A program made the translations under genes and the position numbers. A model generated the notes under the pieces. It was not told the origin of the DNA. It ran no database searches and saw only the letters and a list, made by a program, of their open reading frames with translations. A stretch of 64,000 nucleotides of DNA, taken from assembly GCA_022767345.1 (NCBI GenBank), contig JALEOD010000025.1, forward strand, positions 30,860 to 94,859. Direction: 5' to 3'. The DNA comes from Emergencia sp. (lineage in GTDB: Bacteria > Bacillota > Clostridia > Peptostreptococcales > Anaerovoracaceae). Positions 16,438-25,705 of this stretch are shown piece by piece (the first letter of the stretch is position 1; every line of letters starts with the position of its first letter).

Positions 16438-16731
16438 ATGAAAAAGACTAGATTTTTTCTAATGGCTTTATTACTGGTGACGATGCTTGTATTCACCAGC
16501 TGCGGAAATGACGACAATAATGACAACGCCTCTGACAATCCGTCAAACAATATGGAACAGGATGTCAAAGACGGTGCCGAAGATGTCAAAGACAACGCTG
16601 AGGATTTAGGCGATGATATGAAAGACGGCGTTGAAAACGCGGCTGATGATGTAGAAGATGCTTTGGATCCTGACGATGGTGACAAGGCAAGAACAGACGA
16701 CGGCGACAATGATGCAAAGACAGCAGAGTAA
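16438..16731 (+). CDS. Small acidic lipoprotein
   Basis: A 97-residue protein with a signal peptide and lipobox VFTSC (Cys near 21). The mature part is almost entirely Asp/Asn/Glu/Ala, with repeating units such as VKDGAEDVKDNAEDLGDDMKDG (about 42-63). This heptad-like acidic repeat suggests an extended helix or a cation-binding surface tether. AAAGGAG lies 7 bases before the ATG. A terminator follows, so it is probably a single-gene transcript. Confidence 0.75.
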   Translation: MKKTRFFLMALLLVTMLVFTSCGNDDNNDNASDNPSNNMEQDVKDGAEDVKDNAEDLGDDMKDGVENAADDVEDALDPDDGDKARTDDGDNDAKTAE

Positions 16732-16770
16732 CAGCCAAAAGAATCCCGCCGAAGCAGGCAGAGGACAAAG

Positions 16771-16795
16771 CGCAGGGAAATACCCTGCGTTTTGA
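16771..16795 (+). terminator. Terminator after the lipoprotein gene
   Basis: CGCAGGG and CCCTGCG form a stem with an AAATA loop, followed by TTTTG. Confidence 0.8.
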
Positions 16796-16838
16796 ATTTA
16801 TTCTGGTAATGAGGAGCGTTTTCGTATACAATAGAACT

Positions 16839-18800
16839 ATGAAAAAGAGAAGAGAGAAACAGTTTTACACACCGGGGACTGAGAAACTGATCGGTGTACT
16901 TGACAAAACGAAATCGGGATTCGGATTTGTCCGCCAGGAAGAGGGCGGAGATATTTTTATTGGAAGAAACAATATGTACGGCGCGATGCACGGAGATACC
17001 GTTTCTGTGGATTTGCTGCCGGAACAGTTTCGGACCCGAAACAGAGAGGGCATCATAGATAAAATTTTGGAAAGAGCCACCACGGAGGTGGTGGGAACTT
17101 TTCAGAAAAACAAGCGGTTTGGCTTTGTAATTTCAGATGATAAGAGAAATCACGATGACGTATTCATCAAGAAAGCAGATTTTCGCGGCGCACAGAACGG
17201 AGACAAGGTAGTTGCGAAGATTACCAGATATCCTGAGAAAAATGTCAGTGCGGAGGGAAAAATCACGGAGATTATTTCCCGCTTTGGAGAAACTGGCGGA
17301 GAAATCAAAGCGCTGATCCGGGCAAACGGTCTTTATGAGACTTTTCCAAGCAGAGTCAATGCGGAGGCAAAGGCAAGAGCCAGGGAAGAGATTACAGCTG
17401 AGGAAATCGGAAGACGGCGGGATTTGCGGAAAAAAACGATTATCACCATAGACGGCGCGTCGGCCAAGGATTTGGACGATGGTGTATCCGTTGAGATGAT
17501 GCCGTCAGGGAATTTCCTTCTGGGTGTGCATATCGCCGATGTCAGTCATTATGTAGCAGCAGACGGCTATTTGGACAAGGAGGCGCTGAAGCGGGGCAAC
17601 AGCGTGTATCTTTTAAGCAGGGTAGTGCCTATGCTGCCGAAGAGGCTTTCCAACGGAATCTGCAGTCTCAATGAAGGAGAGGACAGACTGACCCTGACCT
17701 GTCAGATGGAAATTGATGGAAGCGGCAGGGTGGTGCACTATGAAATTTTTGAAAGTGTTATCTGTTCCAAAGCGAGGATGGTTTACGATGATGTTTCGGA
17801 TATTCTGGAGTGCAGTGATAAAGCGCTGATTGAAAAATACCGGGATATTTACGATGATCTTCTTGCTATGGGACGCCTTGCGGAAATTCTCAGAAAGAAG
17901 AGAAAAGAAAAGGGCAGTCTGGATTTTGACTTTGATGAAGCGGAGATAGAGCTGGATGAAGAGGAAGTGCCGGTGACCATCGGAATTTCCGAAAGGCGTA
18001 CTGCCAACAGGCTCATTGAGGAATTCATGCTGGCTGCAAATCAGACCGTGGCGGAGCACTTTTACTGGATGGAATATCCTTTTGTTTACCGCGTTCATGA
18101 GAAACCGGATACGGACAAAATCGTGGAACTGAAAGCATTTTTAGGCGGATTTGGCATCAACCTGCCGGGAAATCCGGGCAATGTTCATCCAAAAGCTCTG
18201 AACGATATTCTGCAGAAAATAGAGGGGATGCCTTATGAAAATATTGTCAGTACGGTGATGCTGCGCTCCATGAAAAAAGCCTTTTACAGTACCGATTGTC
18301 AGGGGCATTTTGGATTATCCTTTCCGTATTACTGTCATTTCACTTCGCCCATTCGAAGATATCCGGATTTGTGTATTCACCGGATTATCAAGGATTCGAT
18401 AAACGGACGGGCAGATGAGCAGAAACTGAAAAAATACAAAGCCGACGCCCAGGCAGCGGCAGAAATCGCTTCTTTGACTGAGCGGAAGGCCCAGAGTCTG
18501 GAGCGGGAAGTCCTGAAGATGAAGAAAGCGCAGTACATGCAGCAGTATATCGGAGAAACTTTCGAGGGCGTCATCAGCGGTGTAACTAATTTTGGCATTT
18601 ATGTACAGCTGCCTAACACTGTGGAGGGCATGGTGCGTCTTGACAGTCTTCGTGACGATTATTACGATTACGAGGAAGGAAAGTATCGGGTAATCGGCAG
18701 ACTCAGCCGCAACATTTACGCACTGGGAGACAGGGTTACCATAGAGGTACTGGCTGCAAGCCCCGAAGAAAAACAGATTGATTTTTTAATCGTATCATAA
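16839..18800 (+). CDS. rnr: Ribonuclease R
   Basis: A 653-residue 3'-to-5' exoribonuclease. Two cold-shock-like domains (KSGFGFVRQ and NKRFGFVISDD) precede the RNB catalytic domain with TIDGASAKDLDDGVSVEM (near 209-226, the Mg-binding Asp cluster), HIADVSHYV and CHFTSPIRRYPDL. A C-terminal S1 domain (GVISGVTNFGIYVQLPNTVEGMV) follows. Neither start has a normal ribosome-binding site. ATG 16839 sits 6 bases after a TACAAT sequence, which would make the message leaderless. An upstream ATG at 16809 would add ten residues (MRSVFVYNRT) and is the alternative. Confidence 0.92.
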   Translation: MKKRREKQFYTPGTEKLIGVLDKTKSGFGFVRQEEGGDIFIGRNNMYGAMHGDTVSVDLLPEQFRTRNREGIIDKILERATTEVVGTFQKNKRFGFVISDDKRNHDDVFIKKADFRGAQNGDKVVAKITRYPEKNVSAEGKITEIISRFGETGGEIKALIRANGLYETFPSRVNAEAKARAREEITAEEIGRRRDLRKKTIITIDGASAKDLDDGVSVEMMPSGNFLLGVHIADVSHYVAADGYLDKEALKRGNSVYLLSRVVPMLPKRLSNGICSLNEGEDRLTLTCQMEIDGSGRVVHYEIFESVICSKARMVYDDVSDILECSDKALIEKYRDIYDDLLAMGRLAEILRKKRKEKGSLDFDFDEAEIELDEEEVPVTIGISERRTANRLIEEFMLAANQTVAEHFYWMEYPFVYRVHEKPDTDKIVELKAFLGGFGINLPGNPGNVHPKALNDILQKIEGMPYENIVSTVMLRSMKKAFYSTDCQGHFGLSFPYYCHFTSPIRRYPDLCIHRIIKDSINGRADEQKLKKYKADAQAAAEIASLTERKAQSLEREVLKMKKAQYMQQYIGETFEGVISGVTNFGIYVQLPNTVEGMVRLDSLRDDYYDYEEGKYRVIGRLSRNIYALGDRVTIEVLAASPEEKQIDFLIVS

Positions 18801-18810
18801 TATGAGAGCG

Positions 18811-18845
18811 AGAAGTGCACATCAGAAGAGGTGCACTTCTTTTAA
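18811..18845. terminator. Bidirectional terminator between rnr and the metallophosphoesterase gene
   Basis: AGAAGTGCAC (18811-18820) and GTGCACTTCT (18831-18840) form a perfect 10-bp stem followed by T residues on the plus strand. The stop codon of the convergent minus-strand gene lies inside the loop. Confidence 0.85.
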
Positions 18846-19652
18846 TATTTCACGGCAGACATAGAGCCCCATATCAGGATTTGCGCAGACAGACCACTTT
18901 ACCAGACTTGCAGTCTGATTCTGGATTTCTATGGCGGTGATGGCAGAGGGATGCACACAGCTTCCGCAGTTAAAATACATGCCGCAGTCTGTTTTCATCA
19001 GGGCAGGTTTGTGGGTGTGACCTGCGATTAAGATGCACTGCTTTCTGCAGCTGTAATCGATAAAACTTTCTTCAATTTTTCGCACTTTTGTGTAGTTCTT
19101 TGCGGCGCTTGTGGGGTCTTTGACGCCGCGCAGCTCCAGGGGACGCCACAGATACCGCACCATCCAGCGGGTGATTTTCCAAAGCTCGTCGTTCATATGG
19201 TCTCCTTGGTATCCGTGAAACATGCAAAGGGGCGGGATGCCGGGACTTTCTATGATGATGGACTCATAGAAAGGAATTGCACCGGAAAGCCCCTTCCACA
19301 GGTAAGCACCGTTTTCTTTGACCCGGTCATGATTGCCAAAGACCATGAAGAGACGGTTTTCGTCATGGAATTTTTGAAGAAGCTGATAGATTTCCTGATG
19401 GGTATTATAGACATCAGCAAAACGGCGGTTTTCCCATAGTTCATCACCGTCGCCCAGTTCTATGTAAGTGAAATTTTTCTGCGCATAGTGCTTCAGCGCG
19501 GCAGTATAGATGGGCCTGTTTCTGAGAAAGTTGTCAGCCCAGGTTCCTATGCCACGGTGGCAGTCGCTCATGATGACAAGCTTTGGCAGCCTTGGAAAAG
19601 AAAGGCGCAGCGCTTTTGAGAAAGATTTTTCGATACGATGATAATTAGCCAT
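18822..19652 (-). CDS. Metallophosphoesterase
   Basis: A 276-residue calcineurin-type phosphoesterase. Its metal ligands are visible in order: MSDCHRGIG (Asp/His), ELGDGDELWE (Asp), FGNHD (Asn-His-Asp), MFHGYQGD (His) and AGHTHKP (His-x-His). The start at 19652 is set by AGAGGTG, 7 bases upstream. The spacing resembles the UDP-2,3-diacylglucosamine hydrolase/YfcE-like families, but this bacterium should lack lipid A. It is more likely a general phosphodiesterase or lipid-head phosphatase. Confidence 0.85.
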   Translation of the reverse strand: MANYHRIEKSFSKALRLSFPRLPKLVIMSDCHRGIGTWADNFLRNRPIYTAALKHYAQKNFTYIELGDGDELWENRRFADVYNTHQEIYQLLQKFHDENRLFMVFGNHDRVKENGAYLWKGLSGAIPFYESIIIESPGIPPLCMFHGYQGDHMNDELWKITRWMVRYLWRPLELRGVKDPTSAAKNYTKVRKIEESFIDYSCRKQCILIAGHTHKPALMKTDCGMYFNCGSCVHPSAITAIEIQNQTASLVKWSVCANPDMGLYVCREILKEVHLF

Positions 19653-19704
19653 AAAAAACACCTCTAAGGCAGTATATGCCAAAGAGGTGTGAGTTGGTAC
19701 GATG

Positions 19705-19914
19705 TTATGATTTTTTTCTATGGGCTCTTTTTGCCTTTTCGATATCGGTCGGAAGGAAAATCACATTGTCTTCTTTCTTTAAGTCGGAGGCAGCGGATTT
19801 CTTCGCACCGGTATCGCTGTCAGAACCGTTGTCCTGACCGTTTCCGCCGGTGGAGACCATATAAAAGATAAATAAGCCGACTGCAAAGACCAGCCCTAAT
19901 ATAAATAGCGGCAT
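19705..19914 (-). CDS. Small single-pass membrane protein
   Basis: A 69-residue protein beginning MPLFILGLVFAVGLFIFYMV, a single membrane helix, followed by a Gly/Asp/Ser-rich linker and a basic tail ending AKRAHRKKS. GGGAGGTGA precedes the ATG by 6 bases, the strongest reason to call it real. A longer open frame upstream has no start signal. Function unknown. It lies just upstream of the metallophosphoesterase gene on the same strand and may be co-transcribed. Confidence 0.65.
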   Translation of the reverse strand: MPLFILGLVFAVGLFIFYMVSTGGNGQDNGSDSDTGAKKSAASDLKKEDNVIFLPTDIEKAKRAHRKKS

Positions 19915-20055
19915 AGAATCACCTCCCGTAAACATATCCTTGTGGCTTGTGCCGGTATAATCATCTGCGTTCATTATACCATGAAAGCCAGCGCTGGCAA
20001 AGTATTTTTCGCATACTTCTCTATAAAATCCAGTTTGGGAAATCTTTGCTTTCTG

Positions 20056-20331
20056 CGGCAGATTCATTGGACATCTGTGAGGCATCTGCATGTTGACAAA
20101 TATCTGTGATTTCTCGATTTTGTCAACATTTCATCGAGTTTTTGCCCGAAATCCCTTGAGAAATAACAGCTTTTTTGACAAAAGTGACAAAAACAAAAAA
20201 GTGTCAATTTTGTCAACGTTTTCAGGTAAAAACGTTGACAAAGTTGAAAAATTCTCGATTTTTGTCAACATTGGCAATGTTTCGGGCAGGGTCGGATTTA
20301 TATTTCAGAAGTCAGGTTCATGGGCCTGCCG
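20056..20331. repeat. Palindrome-rich intergenic element, TGTTGACA type, copy 1 (shortened)
   Basis: Inverted site pairs TTGACA...TGTCAA start at 20093/20121, 20175/20202 (and 20184/20211) and 20235/20263, with arm-to-arm offsets of 27-28 bases. The second and third pairs also fold together as one long hairpin closed by a GTCAATTTTGTCAACGTTTT-like arm. The fourth pair seen in the other two copies is missing, making this copy about 60 bases shorter. Degenerate ends CGGCAGATTCAT and ATGGGCCTGCCG resemble the terminal inverted repeats of the copies near 35 and 52 kb. Confidence 0.75.
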
Positions 20332-20342
20332 CCCTTTGCGCC

Positions 20343-20372
20343 TTGACCTTACCTTTTTTTCTATGTTATAGT
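20343..20372 (+). promoter_or_regulatory. Promoter for the truncated LysR gene
   Basis: TTGACC (20343-20348) and TATAGT (20367-20372) are 18 bases apart, with TGT directly before the -10 (extended -10). Confidence 0.65.
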
Positions 20373-20402
20373 GAAAGCATCAAAAGTAAAGGAAATGGTA
20401 CT

Positions 20403-20702
20403 ATGAACTACAGAACCATAGAAATTTTTCTCGATTTGGTAAAGACCAGAAATATTACGAAAACTGCCCAGCGTCTTTATCTTTCACAGTCGACTGTAAG
20501 TAAGCGGCTTGCGGCTCTGGAGGAGGAGCTGGGGAGCAGTCTGATTCACAGGACGAAGGGCAGGCGTGAAATTCTGCTGACACGCCAGGGCGAACAGTTT
20601 ATCTCTGTAGCGGAGCGGTGGAAGAACCTCTTTGAAGAAACTGAAAGCCTGAAAAACGCTTCGCTGTCTACCATCATGCTGGGCATCAGCGAAAGCTCTT
20701 AA
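20403..20702 (+). pseudogene. Truncated LysR-type regulator (DNA-binding part only)
   Basis: Ninety-nine codons remain of an expected length near 295. The winged helix-turn-helix is complete (ITKTAQRLYLSQSTVSKRLA, about 18-37), followed by the start of the linker and the first strand of the sensor domain (MLGISESS). The frame then meets a TAA and passes directly, in the same frame, into an IS110-type transposase lacking its first codons. The sensor domain is not found after the IS remnant. Promoter and ribosome-binding site look intact, so a stand-alone DNA-binding fragment could still be made. Confidence 0.8.
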
Positions 20703-21964
20703 GGAAAAAGCACTGTCACTATCCGAAGACCGGGAGATGTGGTTCTTATGCCGCCCTGCGATATCCTACACACTCAGTCGGCCATAAACGGCCTGATCGG
20801 GCATCTCCAAAGCCTTGATGGTGAAACAAAAGTCTGTATGGAGCACACTGGCAGATACTATGAACCGATTGTCACATGGCTTTCTGACGCCGGCATCTTT
20901 GTCAGTGCCGTAAATCCTATCCTCATCAGGGATTTCGGTGATGACTCCCTCCGTACTCTCAAGACTGACAAAGCTGATTCTAAAAAATCGCCCGTTATAC
21001 TCTTGACCGTTGGGCAAAATTGAAGCAATATGGAAGCATGGATAAAACACACAATCAATTAAAAACCATGAACCGGCAGTTCAGCTTCTATATGGCTCAG
21101 AAAACTGCTATGAAAAACAATCTTATTTCCCTTCTTGACCAAACTTATCCGGGAGCAAATGATTTCTTTGACAGCCCTGCCCGCAACGATGGCAGCCAGA
21201 AATGGGTGGATTTTGTCCATACCTACTGGCATGTGGATTGTGTCCGTTCTAAATCATTAAACGCTTTTACGGAGCATTATCAAAGCTGGTGCAAACGCAA
21301 GGGCTATAACTTCAGTGCAGATAAAGCTGAGAAAATCTTTCATCTTTCTTCTGACCTGATTGCCGTATTCCCAAAGGATGACATAACAAAAATGCTGATA
21401 CGACAGGCTGTAGCATTGCTCAATGCTGCATCTGAAACCGTGGAATGCCTTCGTCTGAAAATGAATGAGCTTGCTTCCACACTGCCGGAATATCCGGTTG
21501 TCATGGACATGAACGGTGTGGGTTACACACTTGGCCCACAGCTTATGGCTGCGATTAGGGATGTTACCCGCTTTACCCACCGCGAAACCCTTACCGCCTT
21601 TGCAGGTGTTGACCCCGGAAAGAATGATTCCGGACAGCATGTTCAGAAAAGTGTACGAACCTCAAAGAAAGGTGCTCCTTACCTGCGCAAAGCTCTCTTT
21701 CAGGTCATGGACAGTCTTATCAAACGCTCGCCGGTTGATGATCCTGTTTATGCCTTTATGGATAAAATGCGGGCACAGGGCAAACCTTATTACGTTTATA
21801 TGACTGCCGGAGCGAACAAGTTTCTTCGCATTTATTACGGACGTGTAAAAGAATATCTTTCCACTCTGCCTGAAAGCGAAGAAATCAAATATCTTTTTCA
21901 TTCTCATATCCGACCAGCGCACTGCGGTGGTCTTGTTTTTGTACCTTTCATTCAACCTGTATAA
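20703..21964 (+). pseudogene. Degenerate IS110-family transposase
   Basis: The reading starts within the IS110 N-terminus at GKSTVTIRRPGDVVLMPP, so about ten codons including the first catalytic Asp of the DEDD RuvC-like domain are gone. The domain continues with VCMEHTGRYYEPIVTWLSDAG and TLKTDKADSKK. A -1 frame change occurs at the six-A run 20982-20987, after which IARYTLDRW would continue and the second frame runs to 21964. The C-terminal Tnp_20 part has MDMNGVGYTLGPQL, FAGVDPGKNDSGQ and the Ser-bearing GAPYLRKALFQ. N-terminal loss plus frameshift make it inactive. The element ends and any bridge-RNA region could not be delimited. Confidence 0.85.
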
Positions 21965-22024
21965 AATTTTCAAAGTTCATCAATTTCTGCTTGACTTTTT
22001 ATTTGCAGACTAACAGCTGCTTTC

Positions 22025-22066
22025 GCCCATGCCGGCTGGCCTAGCCGGCATGGGCGGGCAGTTTTT
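22025..22066 (+). terminator. Strong hairpin downstream of the IS110 remnant
   Basis: GCCCATGCCGGCT (22025-22037) and AGCCGGCATGGGC (22043-22055) form a perfect 13-bp stem with a 5-base loop, followed by GGGCAGTTTTTG. Likely a terminator, or part of the IS right end. Confidence 0.65.
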
Positions 22067-22123
22067 GTTTGTGTGAGCCTGATGCGAGTATATGGCGTAT
22101 GGGGGCACCTGGTGCTGGAACTT

Positions 22124-22482
22124 CGGTTTTGCTGTGTAACGCTTGTTTTGACACTTTGTATGCTTATTTGAATGCAAAGTGTCATTTTTCTTTTCTTGGT
22201 TTTTGATGATTTGACACAAAGGCGCTTAGAAGCGGGTAGGTGTGTCAGATTTTTAGTGACAATGAGGAATTCCTACATGCAGATTAGAGAGAAGCTGCTG
22301 ATTCATAGGAAAGATAGGAATTGACAGCTTGGCTTATACCTATTATATAATTTTCCTTGTTATTTTCTTGACACTTTCGATGCTAAAAACAGGTCAAAGT
22401 GTCATTTCTGCTAAAACACGAATCTTAAAAATGACACTTTGACTGCATATTTCAGGGTAAAGTGTCAAAAAGGCGATAACCG
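22124..22482. repeat. Palindrome-rich intergenic element, TGACACTTT type
   Basis: Four inverted site pairs: TGACACTTTG/CAAAGTGTCA at 22149/22175, TGACACA/TGTGTCA at 22212/22241, TGACACTTT/AAAGTGTCA at 22369/22396, and the same at 22432/22459. Offsets within a pair are 26-29 bases, and the two pairs of each half are 63 bases apart. AATTCCTA (22268) and TAGGAATT (22315) pair in the centre. Possible ends CGGTTTTGC and GCGATAACCG are weakly inverted. No reading frame with start and ribosome-binding site lies within. Confidence 0.7.
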
Positions 22483-22511
22483 GGGGAATACAATCCAGGG
22501 GAAGCGTGGGA

Positions 22512-22883
22512 CGGCAAATCTGACCGTATTACAACAAAAATAGACTTTACGGTCATGTATAAAAATCGTGCAACACCAAAAGTGACCGTAAATTTATTTC
22601 CAGGCCGATTACGGTCATAAAAAGAGCGGTGAACGAGTTCTCATACGGGAATTCTGTTTAGATAAAATAAATTTCGAGGGTTTTAACCTGATACTCTGGA
22701 AGATGTTGTAATATCTTGGAAGAGTATCCGTGAAATTTTATCGTTCAACCCTTGTGGTCTGCGATTATGTGACCGTATTGATTCGAAATTAGCCTTTTAC
22801 GGTCAAAACTGCCTTAACAGAATTTTTGCAGATGACCGTATGATGTCAATTTAGGGCTTGTGCGGTCAGAATGCGGATTTCCG
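22512..22883. repeat. Palindrome-rich intergenic element, TGACCGTA type
   Basis: Four inverted site pairs TGACCGTA/TACGGTCA begin at 22521/22548, 22583/22610, 22770/22798 and 22833/22861 (the last arm with one change). Offsets are 27-28 bases, and the pairs of each half are 62-63 bases apart. The centre folds too: TGAACGA (22630) with TCGTTCA (22741), AAATTTC (22669) with GAAATTT (22732), and GATACTCT (22690) with AGAGTATC (22721). The left end CGGCAAATC matches the CGGCAAACC ends of the elements near 35 and 52 kb. The element stops about 60 bases before the dinB promoter. Confidence 0.75.
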
Positions 22884-22942
22884 GTATAGTGGTTCGCTTT
22901 ACAGCAGGATTGGAAAACGCAGATGCTGGAAAGTTTTTCATG

Positions 22943-22971
22943 TTGCGAAAGCGCAGGCAACGTGGTATACT
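22943..22971 (+). promoter_or_regulatory. dinB promoter
   Basis: TTGCGA (22943-22948) and TATACT (22966-22971) with a 17-base spacer. The transcription start should fall just before or at the LexA box. Confidence 0.75.
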
Positions 22972-22983
22972 AAAATCAGAGAT

Positions 22984-22999
22984 AAGAACATATGTTCTT
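22984..22999. promoter_or_regulatory. LexA (SOS) box of dinB
   Basis: AAGAACATATGTTCTT is a perfect 16-base palindrome holding GAAC-N4-GTTC, the Gram-positive LexA consensus core. It lies 12 bases after the -10, where bound LexA would block initiation or clearance. Confidence 0.85.
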
Positions 23000-23015
23000 T
23001 TTGGAGGTGGAGCAG

Positions 23016-24266
23016 ATGACGGTGTTGCATGTAGACGCCAATTCGGCATATCTCAGCTGGACTGCTGTAAAGCTTTTGGAACAGGGATATGGGCAGGATA
23101 TTCGGCAGGTTCCTGCGGTGATTGCAGGAGATCCGAAGGATCGTCACGGCATTATTTTGGCAAAGTCTATGGAGGCGAAGAAGTATCGGATTCATACCGG
23201 AGAGAGCCTTTTTGAGGCATTTCAAAAGTATCCGAATCTGCAGGTATTTCCGCCGGACTACGACCTTTATTTGGCGTGCAGCGAGGCGATGTACGGCATA
23301 CTTTGCGAATATTCGCCGGTGATTCAGAGATTCAGCGTGGATGAAGCCTTTGTGGATTTGACCGGAAGGACCAACTCTTCGGAGAAGGACATAGAGACTG
23401 CATATGTAATCAAAGAGCGGATGAAGAAAGAACTGGGATTCACAGTCAATATCGGTGTGGGCGCAAACAAACTCCTGGCGAAAATGGCAGGGGAACTTGA
23501 GAAGCCGGACAAGGTGCATACGCTGCTGAATCGCCGGGAACTGGAAGAAAAGCTGTGGCCGCTTCCGGTGGGAGAACTGTTTATGGTAGGCAGAGCTTCT
23601 GTGAAGAAACTGAAGAAGATTAACATCAATACCATCGGAGAGCTGGCGCAAAGCGATCCGCTGCTTTTGCGAAGCCTTTTGAAAAGCCACGGGCAGTTGA
23701 TTTGGGAATATGCCAACGGAATTGATCACGATAGAGTGGTTCCAAACGACCAGATTCTGCAGAAAGGACTCAGCAACAGCATGACGCTGCCTTATGATGT
23801 GACCGACAGCAAGGAGACACAGCACTACATTCTGGCACTGACCGACAGGGTGTGCGGAAGACTTAGAAGACACAGGTGCAAGGCATCTCTTCTTGGAATC
23901 AGCGTAAAGACCAGCGGTTTCGTGCACTACAGCCATCAGTTGAAGCTGCCTTTTTATTTAGATGATACCACCGGTATTTACAATTATTTTTGCAGACTGT
24001 TTTCTGAGTGCTGGAGAGGTGAGCCTGTGCGTCAGATTGGAGTTCATCTGTCTTCCTTTGCACGCAGGGATGAGTACCAGCTGTCTTTCTATGATTTACA
24101 GCAGATAGAGGAGGACGAGGCGCTGAATGGAGTGGTGGACAGAATCAGAGAAAGGTTCGGTCAGACTGCTATTTATCGCGGCACCTTTGTCAATACGGAT
24201 ATGAAGCCTTTGGAAGGCGGCGTTAATGACGGAAATTATATGATGATGGGAGGCTATAAGCTGTGA
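23016..24266 (+). CDS. dinB: Y-family DNA polymerase (Pol IV/DinB-UmuC type)
   Basis: A 416-residue translesion polymerase. HVDANSAYLSW (near 4-14) and FSVDEAFVDLTG (near 106-117) hold the catalytic acids. GVGANKLLAKMAGELEKPDK and an HhH region follow, then a little-finger domain. Asn in HVDANSAYLSW replaces the usual Cys/Ser of IDMDAFF-type E. coli DinB, as in other Firmicutes UvrX/UmuC-like proteins. GGAGGTGG lies 7 bases before ATG 23016. The LexA box shows induction by DNA damage. A small partner gene follows with a GTGA overlap. Confidence 0.92.
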   Translation: MTVLHVDANSAYLSWTAVKLLEQGYGQDIRQVPAVIAGDPKDRHGIILAKSMEAKKYRIHTGESLFEAFQKYPNLQVFPPDYDLYLACSEAMYGILCEYSPVIQRFSVDEAFVDLTGRTNSSEKDIETAYVIKERMKKELGFTVNIGVGANKLLAKMAGELEKPDKVHTLLNRRELEEKLWPLPVGELFMVGRASVKKLKKININTIGELAQSDPLLLRSLLKSHGQLIWEYANGIDHDRVVPNDQILQKGLSNSMTLPYDVTDSKETQHYILALTDRVCGRLRRHRCKASLLGISVKTSGFVHYSHQLKLPFYLDDTTGIYNYFCRLFSECWRGEPVRQIGVHLSSFARRDEYQLSFYDLQQIEEDEALNGVVDRIRERFGQTAIYRGTFVNTDMKPLEGGVNDGNYMMMGGYKL

Positions 24267-24526
24267 AAATTGTGTCAAAACCAATTGATGTAGTTGCGGT
24301 ATTTACCGGTGAGAAGAAGCCGGTGCCGTACAAGTTTAAATTTTATGAGGATTCGGGGGAACGGGTAGAGGTCTCTATCGACCGGATTCAGTGTGTGGAA
24401 GAGAGCAGACTGGCAGGAATTCCCGCGCTTATTTACACCTGTCAGTCGGAGATTTGCGGCATCGAGAAAATTTATCAGTTAAAATATATTATCGGACAGT
24501 ACAGATGGGAACTCTATAAAGTATAA
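24263..24526 (+). CDS. Small protein co-operonic with dinB, function unknown
   Basis: An 87-residue protein with a GTG start overlapping the dinB stop (GTGA) and GGGAGG 9 bases upstream. It is mostly beta strand (PVPYKFKFYEDSGERVEVSI; ALIYTCQSEICGIEKIYQL) with two Cys near 51 and 56. I see no known catalytic motif, membrane helix or signal peptide. Tight coupling to a LexA-controlled polymerase suggests an SOS accessory factor. The position corresponds to YolD/UvrX-partner genes in other Firmicutes, although I see no YolD signature. Confidence 0.7.
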   Translation: MKIVSKPIDVVAVFTGEKKPVPYKFKFYEDSGERVEVSIDRIQCVEESRLAGIPALIYTCQSEICGIEKIYQLKYIIGQYRWELYKV

Positions 24527-24608
24527 GTAGATTTGGAAGAACAGTCTGCAAAGGCCTTAGCGTAATTTAATTCCCACGAATTTGAGGGAATTAAATTATC
24601 ACAATTGT

Positions 24609-24638
24609 TTGCTGCGGAACTTTTGCAGCCTTTTTTTC
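24609..24638 (+). terminator. Probable terminator of the dinB operon
   Basis: GCTGC (24611) and GCAGC (24625) form a short stem followed by C and seven T. About 15 bases upstream, TAATTTAATTCCC (24563) and GGGAATTAAATTA (24586) form a perfect 13-bp AT-rich palindrome of unknown purpose. Confidence 0.55.
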
Positions 24639-24711
24639 GGCGGCAGATTTTTGAAAAGAACCAGAAAAGGGAAAAAAGCTGTTCACCCTTGGGGAAAGAT
24701 ATGTTATAATA

Positions 24712-25695
<984 letters not shown>

Positions 25696-25705
25696 GAGGA
25701 ACCAA

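Noticed and set aside
21964..22124. IS110 bridge RNA or right end
   Set aside because: A strong hairpin is present, but without an intact element or a known target core the end and an RNA could not be defined.
22124..22883. CRISPR array
   Set aside because: The repeated words are short (8-10 bases), arranged as inverted pairs, and not separated by regular unique spacers; no cas gene is near.
22938..23936. Long open frame on the minus strand opposite dinB
   Set aside because: Antisense of the polymerase gene, overlapping its promoter and LexA box; no plausible product.
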